12,959 nucleotides of DNA, taken from Chloroflexales bacterium. GTDB lineage: Bacteria; Chloroflexota; Chloroflexia; Chloroflexales; Chloroflexaceae. Positions 1-6,278 of the stretch are shown here, one piece after another. Each line of letters opens with the position of its first letter. Within the stretch, counting starts at the first letter, position 1. The notes under the pieces are model-generated. The model was not told the DNA's origin. It ran no database searches and worked only from the letters and a program-made list of their open reading frames with translations. The position numbers were made by a program, and so were the translations under genes. The stretch covers positions 1 through 12,959 of the forward strand of contig JAAXUL010000120.1 of NCBI GenBank assembly GCA_013336035.1, written 5' to 3'.

Positions 1-219
1 GACTTCCGCAACGTCGTCGGCGAGGAGGATCTGCGCCGGGTGGCGCCGCTGGCCCTGCGCCAGCGCAACAGCGCGCGTATCGAGGAGTATGGCCGCCAGC
101 ACGCCGAGGAGCGGGCCACCATCGAGGCCGCCCTCGCCGCGCTTGCCCCGGCCCCTGCCCCGGCGCCGCGCCGCGGGAAGGGCAGCACCATGCGGCGCAT
201 CGAGGGCGAGGGGGCGTAG
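1..219 (+). CDS. Magnesium-chelatase (ChlI/BchI-like) AAA ATPase, C-terminal fragment
   Basis: Frame 1 is open from the window edge to a TAG at 217-219, giving the last 72 residues of a protein that starts outside. The visible part contains a segment of the type EEDLRRVAPLALRQR followed by a charged helix and an Ala/Pro linker with a basic end. The pattern 'D-L-x-x-V-A-x-L-A-L-x-x-R' is what I know from the C-terminal helical lid of magnesium/cobalt chelatase ATPase subunits (BchI/ChlI) and their non-photosynthetic relatives, which act as ATP-driven chelatase or MoxR-like remodelling subunits. No Walker motif is visible because the N-terminal part is missing, so the call rests on the lid alone. 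The stop codon lies in the left arm of the hairpin at 215-244. The function in this organism (bacteriochlorophyll, cobalamin or other) cannot be told. Confidence 0.55.
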   Translation, partial: DFRNVVGEEDLRRVAPLALRQRNSARIEEYGRQHAEERATIEAALAALAPAPAPAPRRGKGSTMRRIEGEGA

Positions 220-244
220 GGGTGCGGCAGGCTGCGCCCCTACG
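215..244. terminator. REP-like hairpin between convergent genes, holding both stop codons
   Basis: Bases 215-228 pair with 231-244 as a 14-bp stem with two G-U wobbles; the two-base loop would open to about four. The TAG of the upstream plus gene (217-219) lies in the left arm and the TAG of the minus-strand dehydratase (240-242) in the right arm. There is no T-tract, so it is not a classical intrinsic terminator, but it could act as a bidirectional transcription or mRNA-decay barrier. Its GCTGCGCCCC arm resembles the hairpins at 2078-2112 and 12077-12105. Confidence 0.6.
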
Positions 245-1193
245 GCGCGCCCATCACCGACAGCAGTGTCTCGGTCGTCACGTTACGCCCGCAGAGCAGG
301 GCCACCACTTTGCGGCCCGTCAGGCCGGCGACCAGGCCGTTGAGCAGGGCGGCCACCACCACGGCGGAGGCGCCCTCGACCACCAGGTGGTGCTCGTTGA
401 GCAGCCAGCGCATCGCCGCGGCGATCTGCGGCTCGCTCACCGCGATCAGCATGTCGACCAGCCGCTGCGCCAGGGGGAAGGTCATCGAGCCGGGCTCGAG
501 GTTGCCCGCGAGCCCGTCGGCGAGGGTTGGCAGGTTGGGCGCGGGCACGATCTGGCCGGCCTGGAGCGAGGCCAGCATCGCCGCCGAGCTCTCGGCCTGC
601 ACGCCGACGATCCTGATATTCGGGTTCATGGCCTTGGCCCACAGGCCGATGCCGCTGATCAGGCCCCCGCCGCCGACGCTCACCACCAGCACCTCGGCGC
701 CGGGCAGCTGCTCGAGGATCTCGGCGCCCAGGGTGCCCTGGCCGGCGATCACGTCGGGGTGGTTGTAGGGCGAGATAAAGCGCAGCCGCTCCTCGTGGGC
801 CATGCGCACCGCCGCGGCCTCGGCCTCGTCGTAGCTGGCGCCGATCTGTATCACCGTGGCCGGGTAGCGGCGCAGCGCCTCGAGCTTCGCGGGCGAGGCG
901 CTCTTGGGCAGCACCAGGGTCACCTCGACACCGGCGTGGGCCGCGGCGTGGGCCATCCCCAGGGCGTGGTTGCCCGCCGAGCAGGCCACCACCGGGTAGC
1001 GCCCCTCGTCCGCCCGCAGCGCGCTGGCCGCCCCGCGCACCTTGAAGCTGCCCGTCACCTGGGCGCACTCTAGCTTTAGATAGACCTCGGCGCTTGTGTA
1101 TGCAGAGAGGGGTCTGCTGTGCTCCAGGGGCGTAGGGAAGGCGATCCCGGCGATCCGCCGGCGCGCCACCAGGATATCCGCGGGCGTGAGCAT
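240..1193 (-). CDS. Threonine/serine dehydratase (PLP fold type II), short form
   Basis: This encodes 317 residues of a PLP-dependent ammonia-lyase that converts threonine (or serine) to 2-oxobutyrate (or pyruvate) plus ammonia in the cytoplasm. The Schiff-base lysine is K51 in SFKVRGA, the substrate loop is SAGNHALG at 72-79, the phosphate-binding loop is GGGG at 174-177, and TLADGLAG is at 223-230. The residue facing the pyridine nitrogen appears to be C301 in LLCGRN, where Ser or Thr is common. The C-terminal ACT-like regulatory domain of biosynthetic IlvA (about 500 aa) is absent, so this is the catabolic TdcB-like or serine-racemase-like size class. The frame stays open far upstream, antisense to the MerR gene; the ATG at 1193 was chosen because the family begins there and a GAGGGGG ribosome site lies about 6 nt upstream. 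It diverges from the MerR gene. Threonine, serine or hydroxyaspartate specificity cannot be decided. Confidence 0.88.
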   Translation of the reverse strand: MLTPADILVARRRIAGIAFPTPLEHSRPLSAYTSAEVYLKLECAQVTGSFKVRGAASALRADEGRYPVVACSAGNHALGMAHAAAHAGVEVTLVLPKSASPAKLEALRRYPATVIQIGASYDEAEAAAVRMAHEERLRFISPYNHPDVIAGQGTLGAEILEQLPGAEVLVVSVGGGGLISGIGLWAKAMNPNIRIVGVQAESSAAMLASLQAGQIVPAPNLPTLADGLAGNLEPGSMTFPLAQRLVDMLIAVSEPQIAAAMRWLLNEHHLVVEGASAVVVAALLNGLVAGLTGRKVVALLCGRNVTTETLLSVMGAP

Positions 1194-1206
1194 TAAAAAC
1201 CCCCTC

Positions 1207-1237
1207 TTGACTCTCAAGTCGCTTGAGGCTGTAGGAT
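1207..1237 (+). promoter_or_regulatory. MerR-type promoter with 19-bp spacer and dyad operator
   Basis: TTGACT (1207-1212) and TAGGAT (1232-1237) are separated by 19 bp, the over-long spacer typical of MerR-family targets. Inside the spacer, 1213-1227 reads CTCAAG-TCG-CTTGAG, a perfect dyad resembling the SoxR-type operator core (CTCAAG...CTTGAG). The architecture suggests that the downstream MerR protein binds here and controls its own transcription by DNA distortion. That it is the cognate site is inference from position and geometry. Confidence 0.7.
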
Positions 1238-1261
1238 ACCCCTGAAGGCCTTCGCTGACAA
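1233..1261 (-). promoter_or_regulatory. Sigma70-type promoter of the dehydratase
   Basis: Read on the minus strand, TTGTCA (1256-1261) is followed after exactly 17 bp by TATCCT (1233-1238), matching 5/6 and 4/6 consensus bases. Transcription would start near 1226, leaving a leader of about 30 nt to the ATG at 1193. The -10 overlaps the -10 of the divergent MerR promoter almost base for base, so the two promoters probably compete, and the MerR dyad (1213-1227) would sit at the start of this transcript. Confidence 0.55.
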
Positions 1262-1271
1262 GGAGCGCAGC

Positions 1272-2069
1272 ATGATCAAGATCGGTGACTTCTCGCGCAT
1301 GTGCCGCGTGCCGGTGTCGGCCCTGCGCTACTACGCCGACCTCGGCCTGCTGCCGCCGGCCTACGTCGACCCGTCCACCGGCTACCGCTACTACAGCGTC
1401 GCGCAGCTCCCCCGGCTCCACCGCATCCTGGCCCTGCGCGACCTGGGCCTCTCGCTTGAGCAGATCGGGTCGGTGCTGCGCGACAATCTGCCCGCCGAGC
1501 AGATCCGCGGCATGCTGCGGCTGCGGCAGGCCGAGCTTCGCCAGCAGATCGAGGAGGAGCGGGCCCGCCTGGCCCGCGTCGAGGCCAGGCTCTACCAGAT
1601 TGAACAGGAGGGTACTATGTCGAGCTACGATGTCGTGGTCAAAGCGGTCGAGCCCCAGCTGGTCGCGGCAATCCGCACTATCATCCCCACCTACAGCGCC
1701 GCCGGCACGCTGTTCGAGGAGCTCTACGCCTACCTCGGCCAGCACGGCTCCGGGGGGCTGCCAGCCATCCAGGACCATAACGACGAGTATAAGGAGCGGG
1801 ACCCCGATGTCGAGGCTATGGTCTACCTCGCGGCCCCCGTGCCCGCGGGCGGTCGCATCAAGGTCTACACCCTGCCCGGCGCCACCGTCGCCAGCACGAT
1901 GCACCGCGGCCCCTACGAGCAGATGGGCCAGGCCTACGCCGCGCTCATGGCCTGGATCCAGGCGAATGGCTACCGCATCGCCGCCCCAAGCCGCGAGCTC
2001 TACCTCCAGATGGGCGAGACCCCCGACGGCCATGTGACCGAGATCCAGTTCCCGGTGCTCAAGGCCTGA
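1272..2069 (+). CDS. MerR-family regulator with GyrI-like effector domain (BmrR type)
   Basis: The product is 265 residues. Residues 1-70 form the MerR winged helix-turn-helix (start MIKIGDFSR, then ALRYYADLGLLPP and GYRYYS, with the second wing near LRDLGLSLEQI). A charged coiled coil runs from about 75 to 113. Residues 118-265 match the GyrI-like/BmrR effector domain that binds small amphipathic ligands; MHRGPYEQMGQAYAAL and a C-terminal HVTEIQFPV are recognisable. The ATG at 1272 has AAGGAG 7 nt upstream. An unusual AGGAGGG lies just before Met116 at the domain junction. The gene has its own MerR-type promoter overlapping that of the divergent dehydratase, so that enzyme is a likely second target. 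No drug efflux pump, the usual BmrR partner, is adjacent. The ligand is unknown. Confidence 0.9.
   Translation: MIKIGDFSRMCRVPVSALRYYADLGLLPPAYVDPSTGYRYYSVAQLPRLHRILALRDLGLSLEQIGSVLRDNLPAEQIRGMLRLRQAELRQQIEEERARLARVEARLYQIEQEGTMSSYDVVVKAVEPQLVAAIRTIIPTYSAAGTLFEELYAYLGQHGSGGLPAIQDHNDEYKERDPDVEAMVYLAAPVPAGGRIKVYTLPGATVASTMHRGPYEQMGQAYAALMAWIQANGYRIAAPSRELYLQMGETPDGHVTEIQFPVLKA
1606..1619 (+). promoter_or_regulatory. Internal Shine-Dalgarno and ATG inside the MerR gene
   Basis: AGGAGGG at 1606-1612 is followed after 4 nt by an in-frame ATG at 1617-1619 (Met116). Initiation here would give a 150-residue GyrI-like domain without the DNA-binding part. The match to anti-SD is better than that of the annotated start. 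It could instead be coincidental coding of Gln-Glu-Gly. Confidence 0.4.
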
Positions 2070-2077
2070 CCCCGGCC

Positions 2078-2112
2078 GCACGCGTGGGGGCGCGCCGCGC
2101 CCCTACGCGTGC
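2078..2112. terminator. Long perfect hairpin at convergent gene ends
   Basis: Bases 2078-2093 pair with 2097-2112 over 16 bp with one G-U wobble, leaving the 3-base loop 2094-2096. It lies 9 nt after the MerR stop and overlaps the last codons and stop (2103-2105) of the minus-strand reductase. There is no T-tract. The GGGGCGC/GCGCCCC core relates it to the hairpin at 215-244. Confidence 0.6.
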
Positions 2113-3080
2113 CCGCGCACCGTATGCGGTGTGTACGGCTCCTCGAGGCGCCGCAGCTCCTCATCATCCAGGCGCACCTCGAGGGCCGCTATGGCCTCCT
2201 CTAGCTGGTACATCTTGCTGGCCCCGATGATCGGCGCCGTGACGCCCGGGCTGTGGAGTAGCCAGGCCAGAGCGATCTGCGCGTTGCTCACGCCCCGCGC
2301 CGTCGCCAGCTCGCTCACCCGCTCGACCACCACGTGGTCGCCCTCGTTGTACAGCGCGTGCGAGATCGTGTCGGTGCGCCCGCGCACTGTGGTGGGCTCG
2401 GTGCCCTTTGGCCGGTTGCCTGTCAGGAAGCCTCGCGCCAGGGGGCTCCATGGGATGATGCCGAGGCCCTGGTCGAGGCAGAGCGGGATCATCTCGCGCT
2501 CCTCCTCGCGGTAGACCAGGTTGTAATGGTTCTGCATAGTCACGAAGCGCGCCCAGTCCCGGCGCTCCTGGATGCCCAGGGCCTTCGCCAGCTGCCAGGC
2601 CCACATGCTCGACGCGCCGATGTAGCGGGCCTTGCCGGCCTTCACCACGTCGTGCAGCGCCTCGAGGGTCTCCTCCAGGGGCGTCTCGTAGTCGTAGCGG
2701 TGGATCTGGTAGAGGTCCACATAGTCGCTGCCGAGGCGCCGCAGCGAGCGGTCGATCGACTTCATAATGTGCTTGCGCGAGAGGCCCCGGTCGTTAGGGC
2801 CGTCGCTCATCGGCTGGTAGACCTTGGTGGCGATCACGACCTCGTCGCGATGGGCAAAGTCGCGCAGCGCCCGGCCCACCACCTCCTCGCTCGCGCCCAG
2901 CGAGTACATATCGGCTGTGTCGAAGAAGGTGACCCCCAGCTCGAGGGCCCGCTTGATGAAGGGCCGGCTCGCCTCCTCGTCGAGCACCCACTCGCGCCAG
3001 GCCGGCGAGCCGTAGGTCATGCACCCCAGGCAGATCCGCGACACCTTCAGCCCCGTGCGTCCCAGGTTGACATACTGCAC
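2103..3080 (-). CDS. Aldo/keto reductase, YajO-like
   Basis: This is a 325-residue cytoplasmic NADPH-dependent oxidoreductase of the AKR (beta/alpha)8 fold that reduces aldehydes or ketones. The catalytic tetrad is visible as D54 and Y59 (FFDTADMY), K86 (IATK) and H127 (YQIH). Cofactor-site segments are MQNHYNL (182-188), PWSPLARG (210-217) and PIIGASK (283-289). The start LGRTGLKVSRICLGCMTYG, the EEREMIPLC segment and the C-terminal YTPH closely resemble E. coli YajO as I remember it, an AKR linked to 1-deoxyxylulose metabolism; the true substrate here is unknown. Translation appears to start at a GTG (3078-3080) with AGGAG 8 nt upstream; no in-frame ATG is available at the family start. The stop lies in the hairpin at 2078-2112. 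The gene diverges from the beta-helix gene across only about 50 bp. Confidence 0.92.
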   Translation of the reverse strand: MQYVNLGRTGLKVSRICLGCMTYGSPAWREWVLDEEASRPFIKRALELGVTFFDTADMYSLGASEEVVGRALRDFAHRDEVVIATKVYQPMSDGPNDRGLSRKHIMKSIDRSLRRLGSDYVDLYQIHRYDYETPLEETLEALHDVVKAGKARYIGASSMWAWQLAKALGIQERRDWARFVTMQNHYNLVYREEEREMIPLCLDQGLGIIPWSPLARGFLTGNRPKGTEPTTVRGRTDTISHALYNEGDHVVVERVSELATARGVSNAQIALAWLLHSPGVTAPIIGASKMYQLEEAIAALEVRLDDEELRRLEEPYTPHTVRGHA

Positions 3081-3130
3081 GTTACATGCTCCTATAGCTC
3101 CATGTATTTAAGCCAATGCGTGGAGCGTCT

Positions 3131-4390
3131 ATGATCACCCCATCGAACGGTATGCGCATCACCGCCGACACGGCGCTGGCGCCGGGCGTCTACCACCTGC
3201 CCGGCGGCCTGATCATCGACGCCGACGGCGTGACGCTCGATGGCGGCGGCGCCCTGCTCGTCGGCGCGGGCGCGGGTAGGGGCGTGACAGTGCGCGGGCG
3301 CGGCGCCGTGACAATCAAAAATCTTCGCCTACAGGCATACTACCACGGGATCTACGCCGAGGGGTGCGCCGGCCTGAGCGTGAGGGGCTGCGAGGTGCGG
3401 GCCACCGCCGAGGTGCCGGCCAACACCATCTTTCTCGATATCTGGCGCCCCGCCGAGCAGGCCTACGGCGGCGGGGTCATGCTGCGCCAGGTCGCTGACT
3501 CACTCATTATTGGCAATGACCTCCAGCACCAGCAGAGCGGGCTGCTCTGCTACGGCTGCGCGCGGCTGACGGTGCGCGACAATCTCGCCAGCTACTGCAG
3601 CGGCTTCGGCTTTCATCTGTTTGAGACGAGCGGCTGCCTGGTCGAGAATAACTACGCCGACTTCTGCTGCCGCTACGAGCCGCGCGGCGGGGGCCGGGGC
3701 CACCTTGGCGCCGACGCGGCCGGCTTCCTGATCGCCCACGGCTCGTGCCGCAACACCTTCCGCGGCAACTACGCCCGCCTGGGCGGCGACGGCTTCTTCC
3801 TGGCCGGCCTGCGGCCCGACTGGGTCCACGTGCCCTGCGACGATAACCTCTTCGAGGGCAACGACGGCTCGCACAGCCCGAATATCGCCTTCGAGGCTAC
3901 CTTCAGCAGCGGCAACAGGTTCATTGGCAACCGGGCCAACAGCTGCAACTACGGCCTCTGGCTCGGCTTCTCGCGCGAGAACCTGGTGGAGGGAAACGAG
4001 GTCCACGGGAGTCGGCGGGCCGGCGTCGCCGTCGAGAACGGCGTCGGCTGCACGGTGCGGGGGAATGCCTTCGCCGAGGGCGCCTACGGCGTGCTGCTCT
4101 GGTCGAAGTACCTCGCACCCTTTGCCGTGGCCATGCCGGCCAACGACACGAGCCGCGACTGGCTGATCGAGGGCAATAGCTTTACGGGCAATGGCGTGGG
4201 CGTGCGTATCGCCGCCGACCAGGACCACGGCGTGCGCCCGCTGCCCGCCATCGCGCCGCACTGCCCGCCCCCCCGCGCCCACACCCTGCGCGACAACATG
4301 TTCCGTGATAACCGCCTCGACATCGAGCTGATCGACGCCGAGGAGCCGGCGCTGGAGGGCAATCGCTTCGAGGAGGCCGCTGAGGGCTAG
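3131..4390 (+). CDS. Right-handed parallel beta-helix protein (NosD/pectate-lyase-like fold)
   Basis: The product is about 419 residues of short repeating rungs of the kind '(L/V)x(G/R)Nxx..(G)..hGhxhx', for example VRDNLASYCSGFGFHL, VENNYADFC, FEGNDGSHS, FIGNRANSCNYGLWL and VEGNEVHGSRRAGVAV. Such Asn-ladder repeats are typical of right-handed beta-helix proteins (NosD, pectate lyase, carbohydrate-active enzymes). No catalytic signature can be assigned. No N-terminal signal peptide, TAT motif or membrane segment is seen, so it looks cytoplasmic, unlike most relatives. I prefer the ATG at 3131, which has GTGGAG 5 nt upstream; an in-frame ATG at 3116 would add five residues. Its stop overlaps that of the convergent homoserine dehydrogenase in one CTAG. 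Substrate and role are unknown. Confidence 0.8.
   Translation: MITPSNGMRITADTALAPGVYHLPGGLIIDADGVTLDGGGALLVGAGAGRGVTVRGRGAVTIKNLRLQAYYHGIYAEGCAGLSVRGCEVRATAEVPANTIFLDIWRPAEQAYGGGVMLRQVADSLIIGNDLQHQQSGLLCYGCARLTVRDNLASYCSGFGFHLFETSGCLVENNYADFCCRYEPRGGGRGHLGADAAGFLIAHGSCRNTFRGNYARLGGDGFFLAGLRPDWVHVPCDDNLFEGNDGSHSPNIAFEATFSSGNRFIGNRANSCNYGLWLGFSRENLVEGNEVHGSRRAGVAVENGVGCTVRGNAFAEGAYGVLLWSKYLAPFAVAMPANDTSRDWLIEGNSFTGNGVGVRIAADQDHGVRPLPAIAPHCPPPRAHTLRDNMFRDNRLDIELIDAEEPALEGNRFEEAAEG
4387..4390. other. Shared CTAG: overlapping stop codons of convergent genes
   Basis: The palindrome CTAG supplies TAG on the plus strand (4388-4390, beta-helix gene) and TAG on the minus strand (4387-4389, homoserine dehydrogenase). 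There is no intergenic space for a terminator, so the two transcripts must run into each other's coding regions. Confidence 0.85.
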
Positions 4391-5439
4391 CGCGCCGCCG
4401 GGGCGCCGTAGATATCCACGATGTCGCGGATCATGGCCTGGCATGTGCCCACCGGGCCATCCTCGAGGCTCGCCATCGTGGTGCGGCCGGCCAGGTCGCT
4501 GTGGACGACCAGACCCATCTCGCCGCGGCTGAGGCGAGCCAGGGGGTGCTCTGGCCCAAGGGTGACCGGGCCGACCTGAAGTGTGTACCCCCCGTCGGGC
4601 TGGCGCTCGGCCAGGCCTACCAGCGAGACGCGGCCGCCGGCGGCCCAGGCCGCCCGCAGGGCCTCGGGGGGCACGCCCCTGATCCCCTCGACGCGCAGGT
4701 CGGTCAGCCTCGTCGGCCTGCCGAGGACCGCGTTGGCGAAGATCACCAGCTTATTGGCCGCGTCCCACCCGTCCACATCGAGCGAGGGATCGGGCTCGAC
4801 GATGCCCTGGCGCTGGGCCTCGGCCAGGGCCGTCTCGAAGCCATGACCGGCCGCCATCTGCTCGAGGATAACCTGGGTCGTGCCGTTGACCACCAGCTCG
4901 GCCCGCTCGATCACGGCCCCGGCCAGATGTCGTCCCAGATTGGCCGTCGGCAGGGCGCCGCCGACAGCCCCGCTGAAGCGCAGGGCAGGGCCGTCGGACG
5001 TGCTCGCCAGGGCCGCCAGCTCGCCGTAGGCCAGCACAAGGGGCCCTTTGCTCGCCAGAACGGCGTGCTTGCCCGTCCGCAGTGCCGTCCGTACAATCTC
5101 GAGACCAGGCTGTCCATCGCGCAGATTGGTGGGGGTGGCCTCGAGCAGCAGATCGGCCTCGGCCCGCGCTGCCAGCTCGACCGCCGAGAGTGTGGGGTCG
5201 TACTGGGCAAGGTGGGCCACGCTGCGGCCGGCCCGCTTCAGGGCCGCCACGGCGGCGATGTCGAGGCCCGCCGGATCGTAGGCGGCGCCCGCCGAGTCGG
5301 CCACCCCGACACAGCGCAGCGCCAGGCCGTAGCGCGTCGCCATCGCCTCCTGGCGGACGCTCAGGATCTCGAGCAGAGAGCGGCCGATATTGCCCAGGCC
5401 GGTGAGAAGAAAACGCACCTCGCGCATGTCATGAGTCAT
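4387..5439 (-). CDS. Homoserine dehydrogenase, short form without ACT domain
   Basis: The 350-residue product is predicted to reduce aspartate semialdehyde to homoserine with NAD(P)H, the branch step towards threonine and methionine. Residues 11-19 give the Rossmann loop (LLTGLGNIG). SKGPL follows at 130-134, where the family has NKGP/NKxL, and GAVGGALP is at 158-165. The catalytic domain carries NGTTQ (185-189), EPDPSLDVDGWDAANKL (215-231) with E215, D221, D226 and K230, the expected substrate and proton-transfer residues. The C-terminal ACT regulatory domain of about 430-residue homologues is missing, so threonine feedback through ACT is unlikely. The frame is open upstream of 5439, but the family starts here and GGAG lies 6 nt before this ATG; an ATG at 5427 is also possible. 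It diverges from 5516-6262. Confidence 0.88.
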   Translation of the reverse strand: MTHDMREVRFLLTGLGNIGRSLLEILSVRQEAMATRYGLALRCVGVADSAGAAYDPAGLDIAAVAALKRAGRSVAHLAQYDPTLSAVELAARAEADLLLEATPTNLRDGQPGLEIVRTALRTGKHAVLASKGPLVLAYGELAALASTSDGPALRFSGAVGGALPTANLGRHLAGAVIERAELVVNGTTQVILEQMAAGHGFETALAEAQRQGIVEPDPSLDVDGWDAANKLVIFANAVLGRPTRLTDLRVEGIRGVPPEALRAAWAAGGRVSLVGLAERQPDGGYTLQVGPVTLGPEHPLARLSRGEMGLVVHSDLAGRTTMASLEDGPVGTCQAMIRDIVDIYGAPAAR

Positions 5440-5453
5440 CTTGCGCTCCGTTG

Positions 5454-5459
5454 TATAAT
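5454..5459 (+). promoter_or_regulatory. Perfect TATAAT -10 box, probable promoter of 5516-6262
   Basis: TATAAT lies about 57 bp before the ATG at 5516. No convincing -35 is found 16-18 bp upstream, and that region is the start of the divergent homoserine dehydrogenase. The overlapping minus-strand TATTAT could serve the other gene, but its start would lie very near that gene's ribosome site. Confidence 0.4.
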
Positions 5460-5515
5460 AGAAGATCCATAATCTGGCGAGCCCGAGAGCGCGGGTGTCA
5501 TCGAGGAGCTGAAAG

Positions 5516-6262
5516 ATGCAGTGTCCCTTCCCATGTCCCACTATCGCGTCTGAGCGCGATAACATGGTAAAGCTACGCGCCCATCTCGTTGCAGGCCACC
5601 AGTGCCTCGACGCGTGGCTCTCGATGAGTCGCCTGGTCAATGACTCGCGCCAGCGCCGCGACTGCCTTGAGCGCGCCGCCGTCCTTGCCCCTGAGAACCA
5701 GGATATTCTAGAGGCCTACCTGGAGTCGGTCATCGCGGTTGAGCCCGATAACAAGGCCGCGCAGAGCCGGCTCAACGAGATCCAGACCATGCGGCTGCTC
5801 TCTGATGTGAAGAGCACTCACTTCCACGAGCAGCAGCAGGCGCGGCTGCTCGGCGACATCCTGGTCTCGATCGGCGCGATCTCGCCCGACGAGCTGCGCG
5901 ATGTGCTGCGCGTGCAGAACAACGGATCGCCGATCACGACCGACCGGCGCCTCGGCCAGCTGCTCCTGCGCAACGGCCTGATCACTCCCAGCAAGCTCGC
6001 CCACGCCCTGATTGTCCAGCAGCAAGAGCGGAGCCGTCTGCGCATCGCCCCTCAGGTCCTCGGCGAGTTCTTGGTCGACCAGGGCTACATCACGCCCCAG
6101 CAGCTCGAGCTCGCCCTCGCCGAGCAGCTGCGTCTCGACCAGAAGGGCCAGCGGCTCAGCCTTGGCCAGATCATGGTGCGGCTGAACATGATCAGCGCCA
6201 CCTCCGTCGAGCGCGCGGCCCACGATCACCAGCGCGCCTTCTGGTCTAAATACGGGTACTGA
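5516..6262 (+). CDS. Tandem MshEN/GspE-N-like repeat protein, candidate c-di-GMP receptor
   Basis: The product is 248 residues with no signal peptide or membrane segment. Residues 17-90 look like one or two TPR-like helical pairs (CLERAAVLAPENQDILEAYLE, SRLNEIQ). From 110 onward there are four tandem units of the pattern LGxxLhxxGxIxxxxLxxALxxQ: about 111-134, 145-168, 181-204 and a weaker one at 215-239. This is the N-terminal T2SSE/MshEN motif of type II secretion and type IV pilus ATPases, where paired RLGxxL..G.I....L...L..Q units bind c-di-GMP. Repeat 2 (RLGQLLLRNGLITPSKLAHALIVQ, split here only for reference) keeps the R-L-G start, while the others have LLG, VLG and SLG. No ATPase domain follows. 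A start at 5516 is supported by AGGAG 7 nt upstream; an ATG at 5564 is a weaker alternative. The role (pilus, motility or signalling adaptor) is inferred only. Confidence 0.7.
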   Translation: MQCPFPCPTIASERDNMVKLRAHLVAGHQCLDAWLSMSRLVNDSRQRRDCLERAAVLAPENQDILEAYLESVIAVEPDNKAAQSRLNEIQTMRLLSDVKSTHFHEQQQARLLGDILVSIGAISPDELRDVLRVQNNGSPITTDRRLGQLLLRNGLITPSKLAHALIVQQQERSRLRIAPQVLGEFLVDQGYITPQQLELALAEQLRLDQKGQRLSLGQIMVRLNMISATSVERAAHDHQRAFWSKYGY

Positions 6263-6278
6263 GCAGGGCTGTCTGCCA

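Noticed and set aside
222..1073. Long plus-strand open frame over the dehydratase
   Set aside because: His/Gln/Gly-rich translation, typical of the antisense shadow of a GC-rich gene; the minus frame has intact PLP motifs.
1194..2081. The dehydratase frame stays open upstream on the minus strand for nearly 300 codons
   Set aside because: The extension is antisense to the clearly real MerR gene and has no family resemblance; GC-rich DNA gives long spurious frames. The ATG at 1193 has a ribosome site and fits the family start.
3500..4444. Long minus-strand open frame over the beta-helix gene
   Set aside because: It is Ala/Val/Gly-rich without motifs and antisense to a repeat-rich protein whose own frame shows clear beta-helix periodicity.
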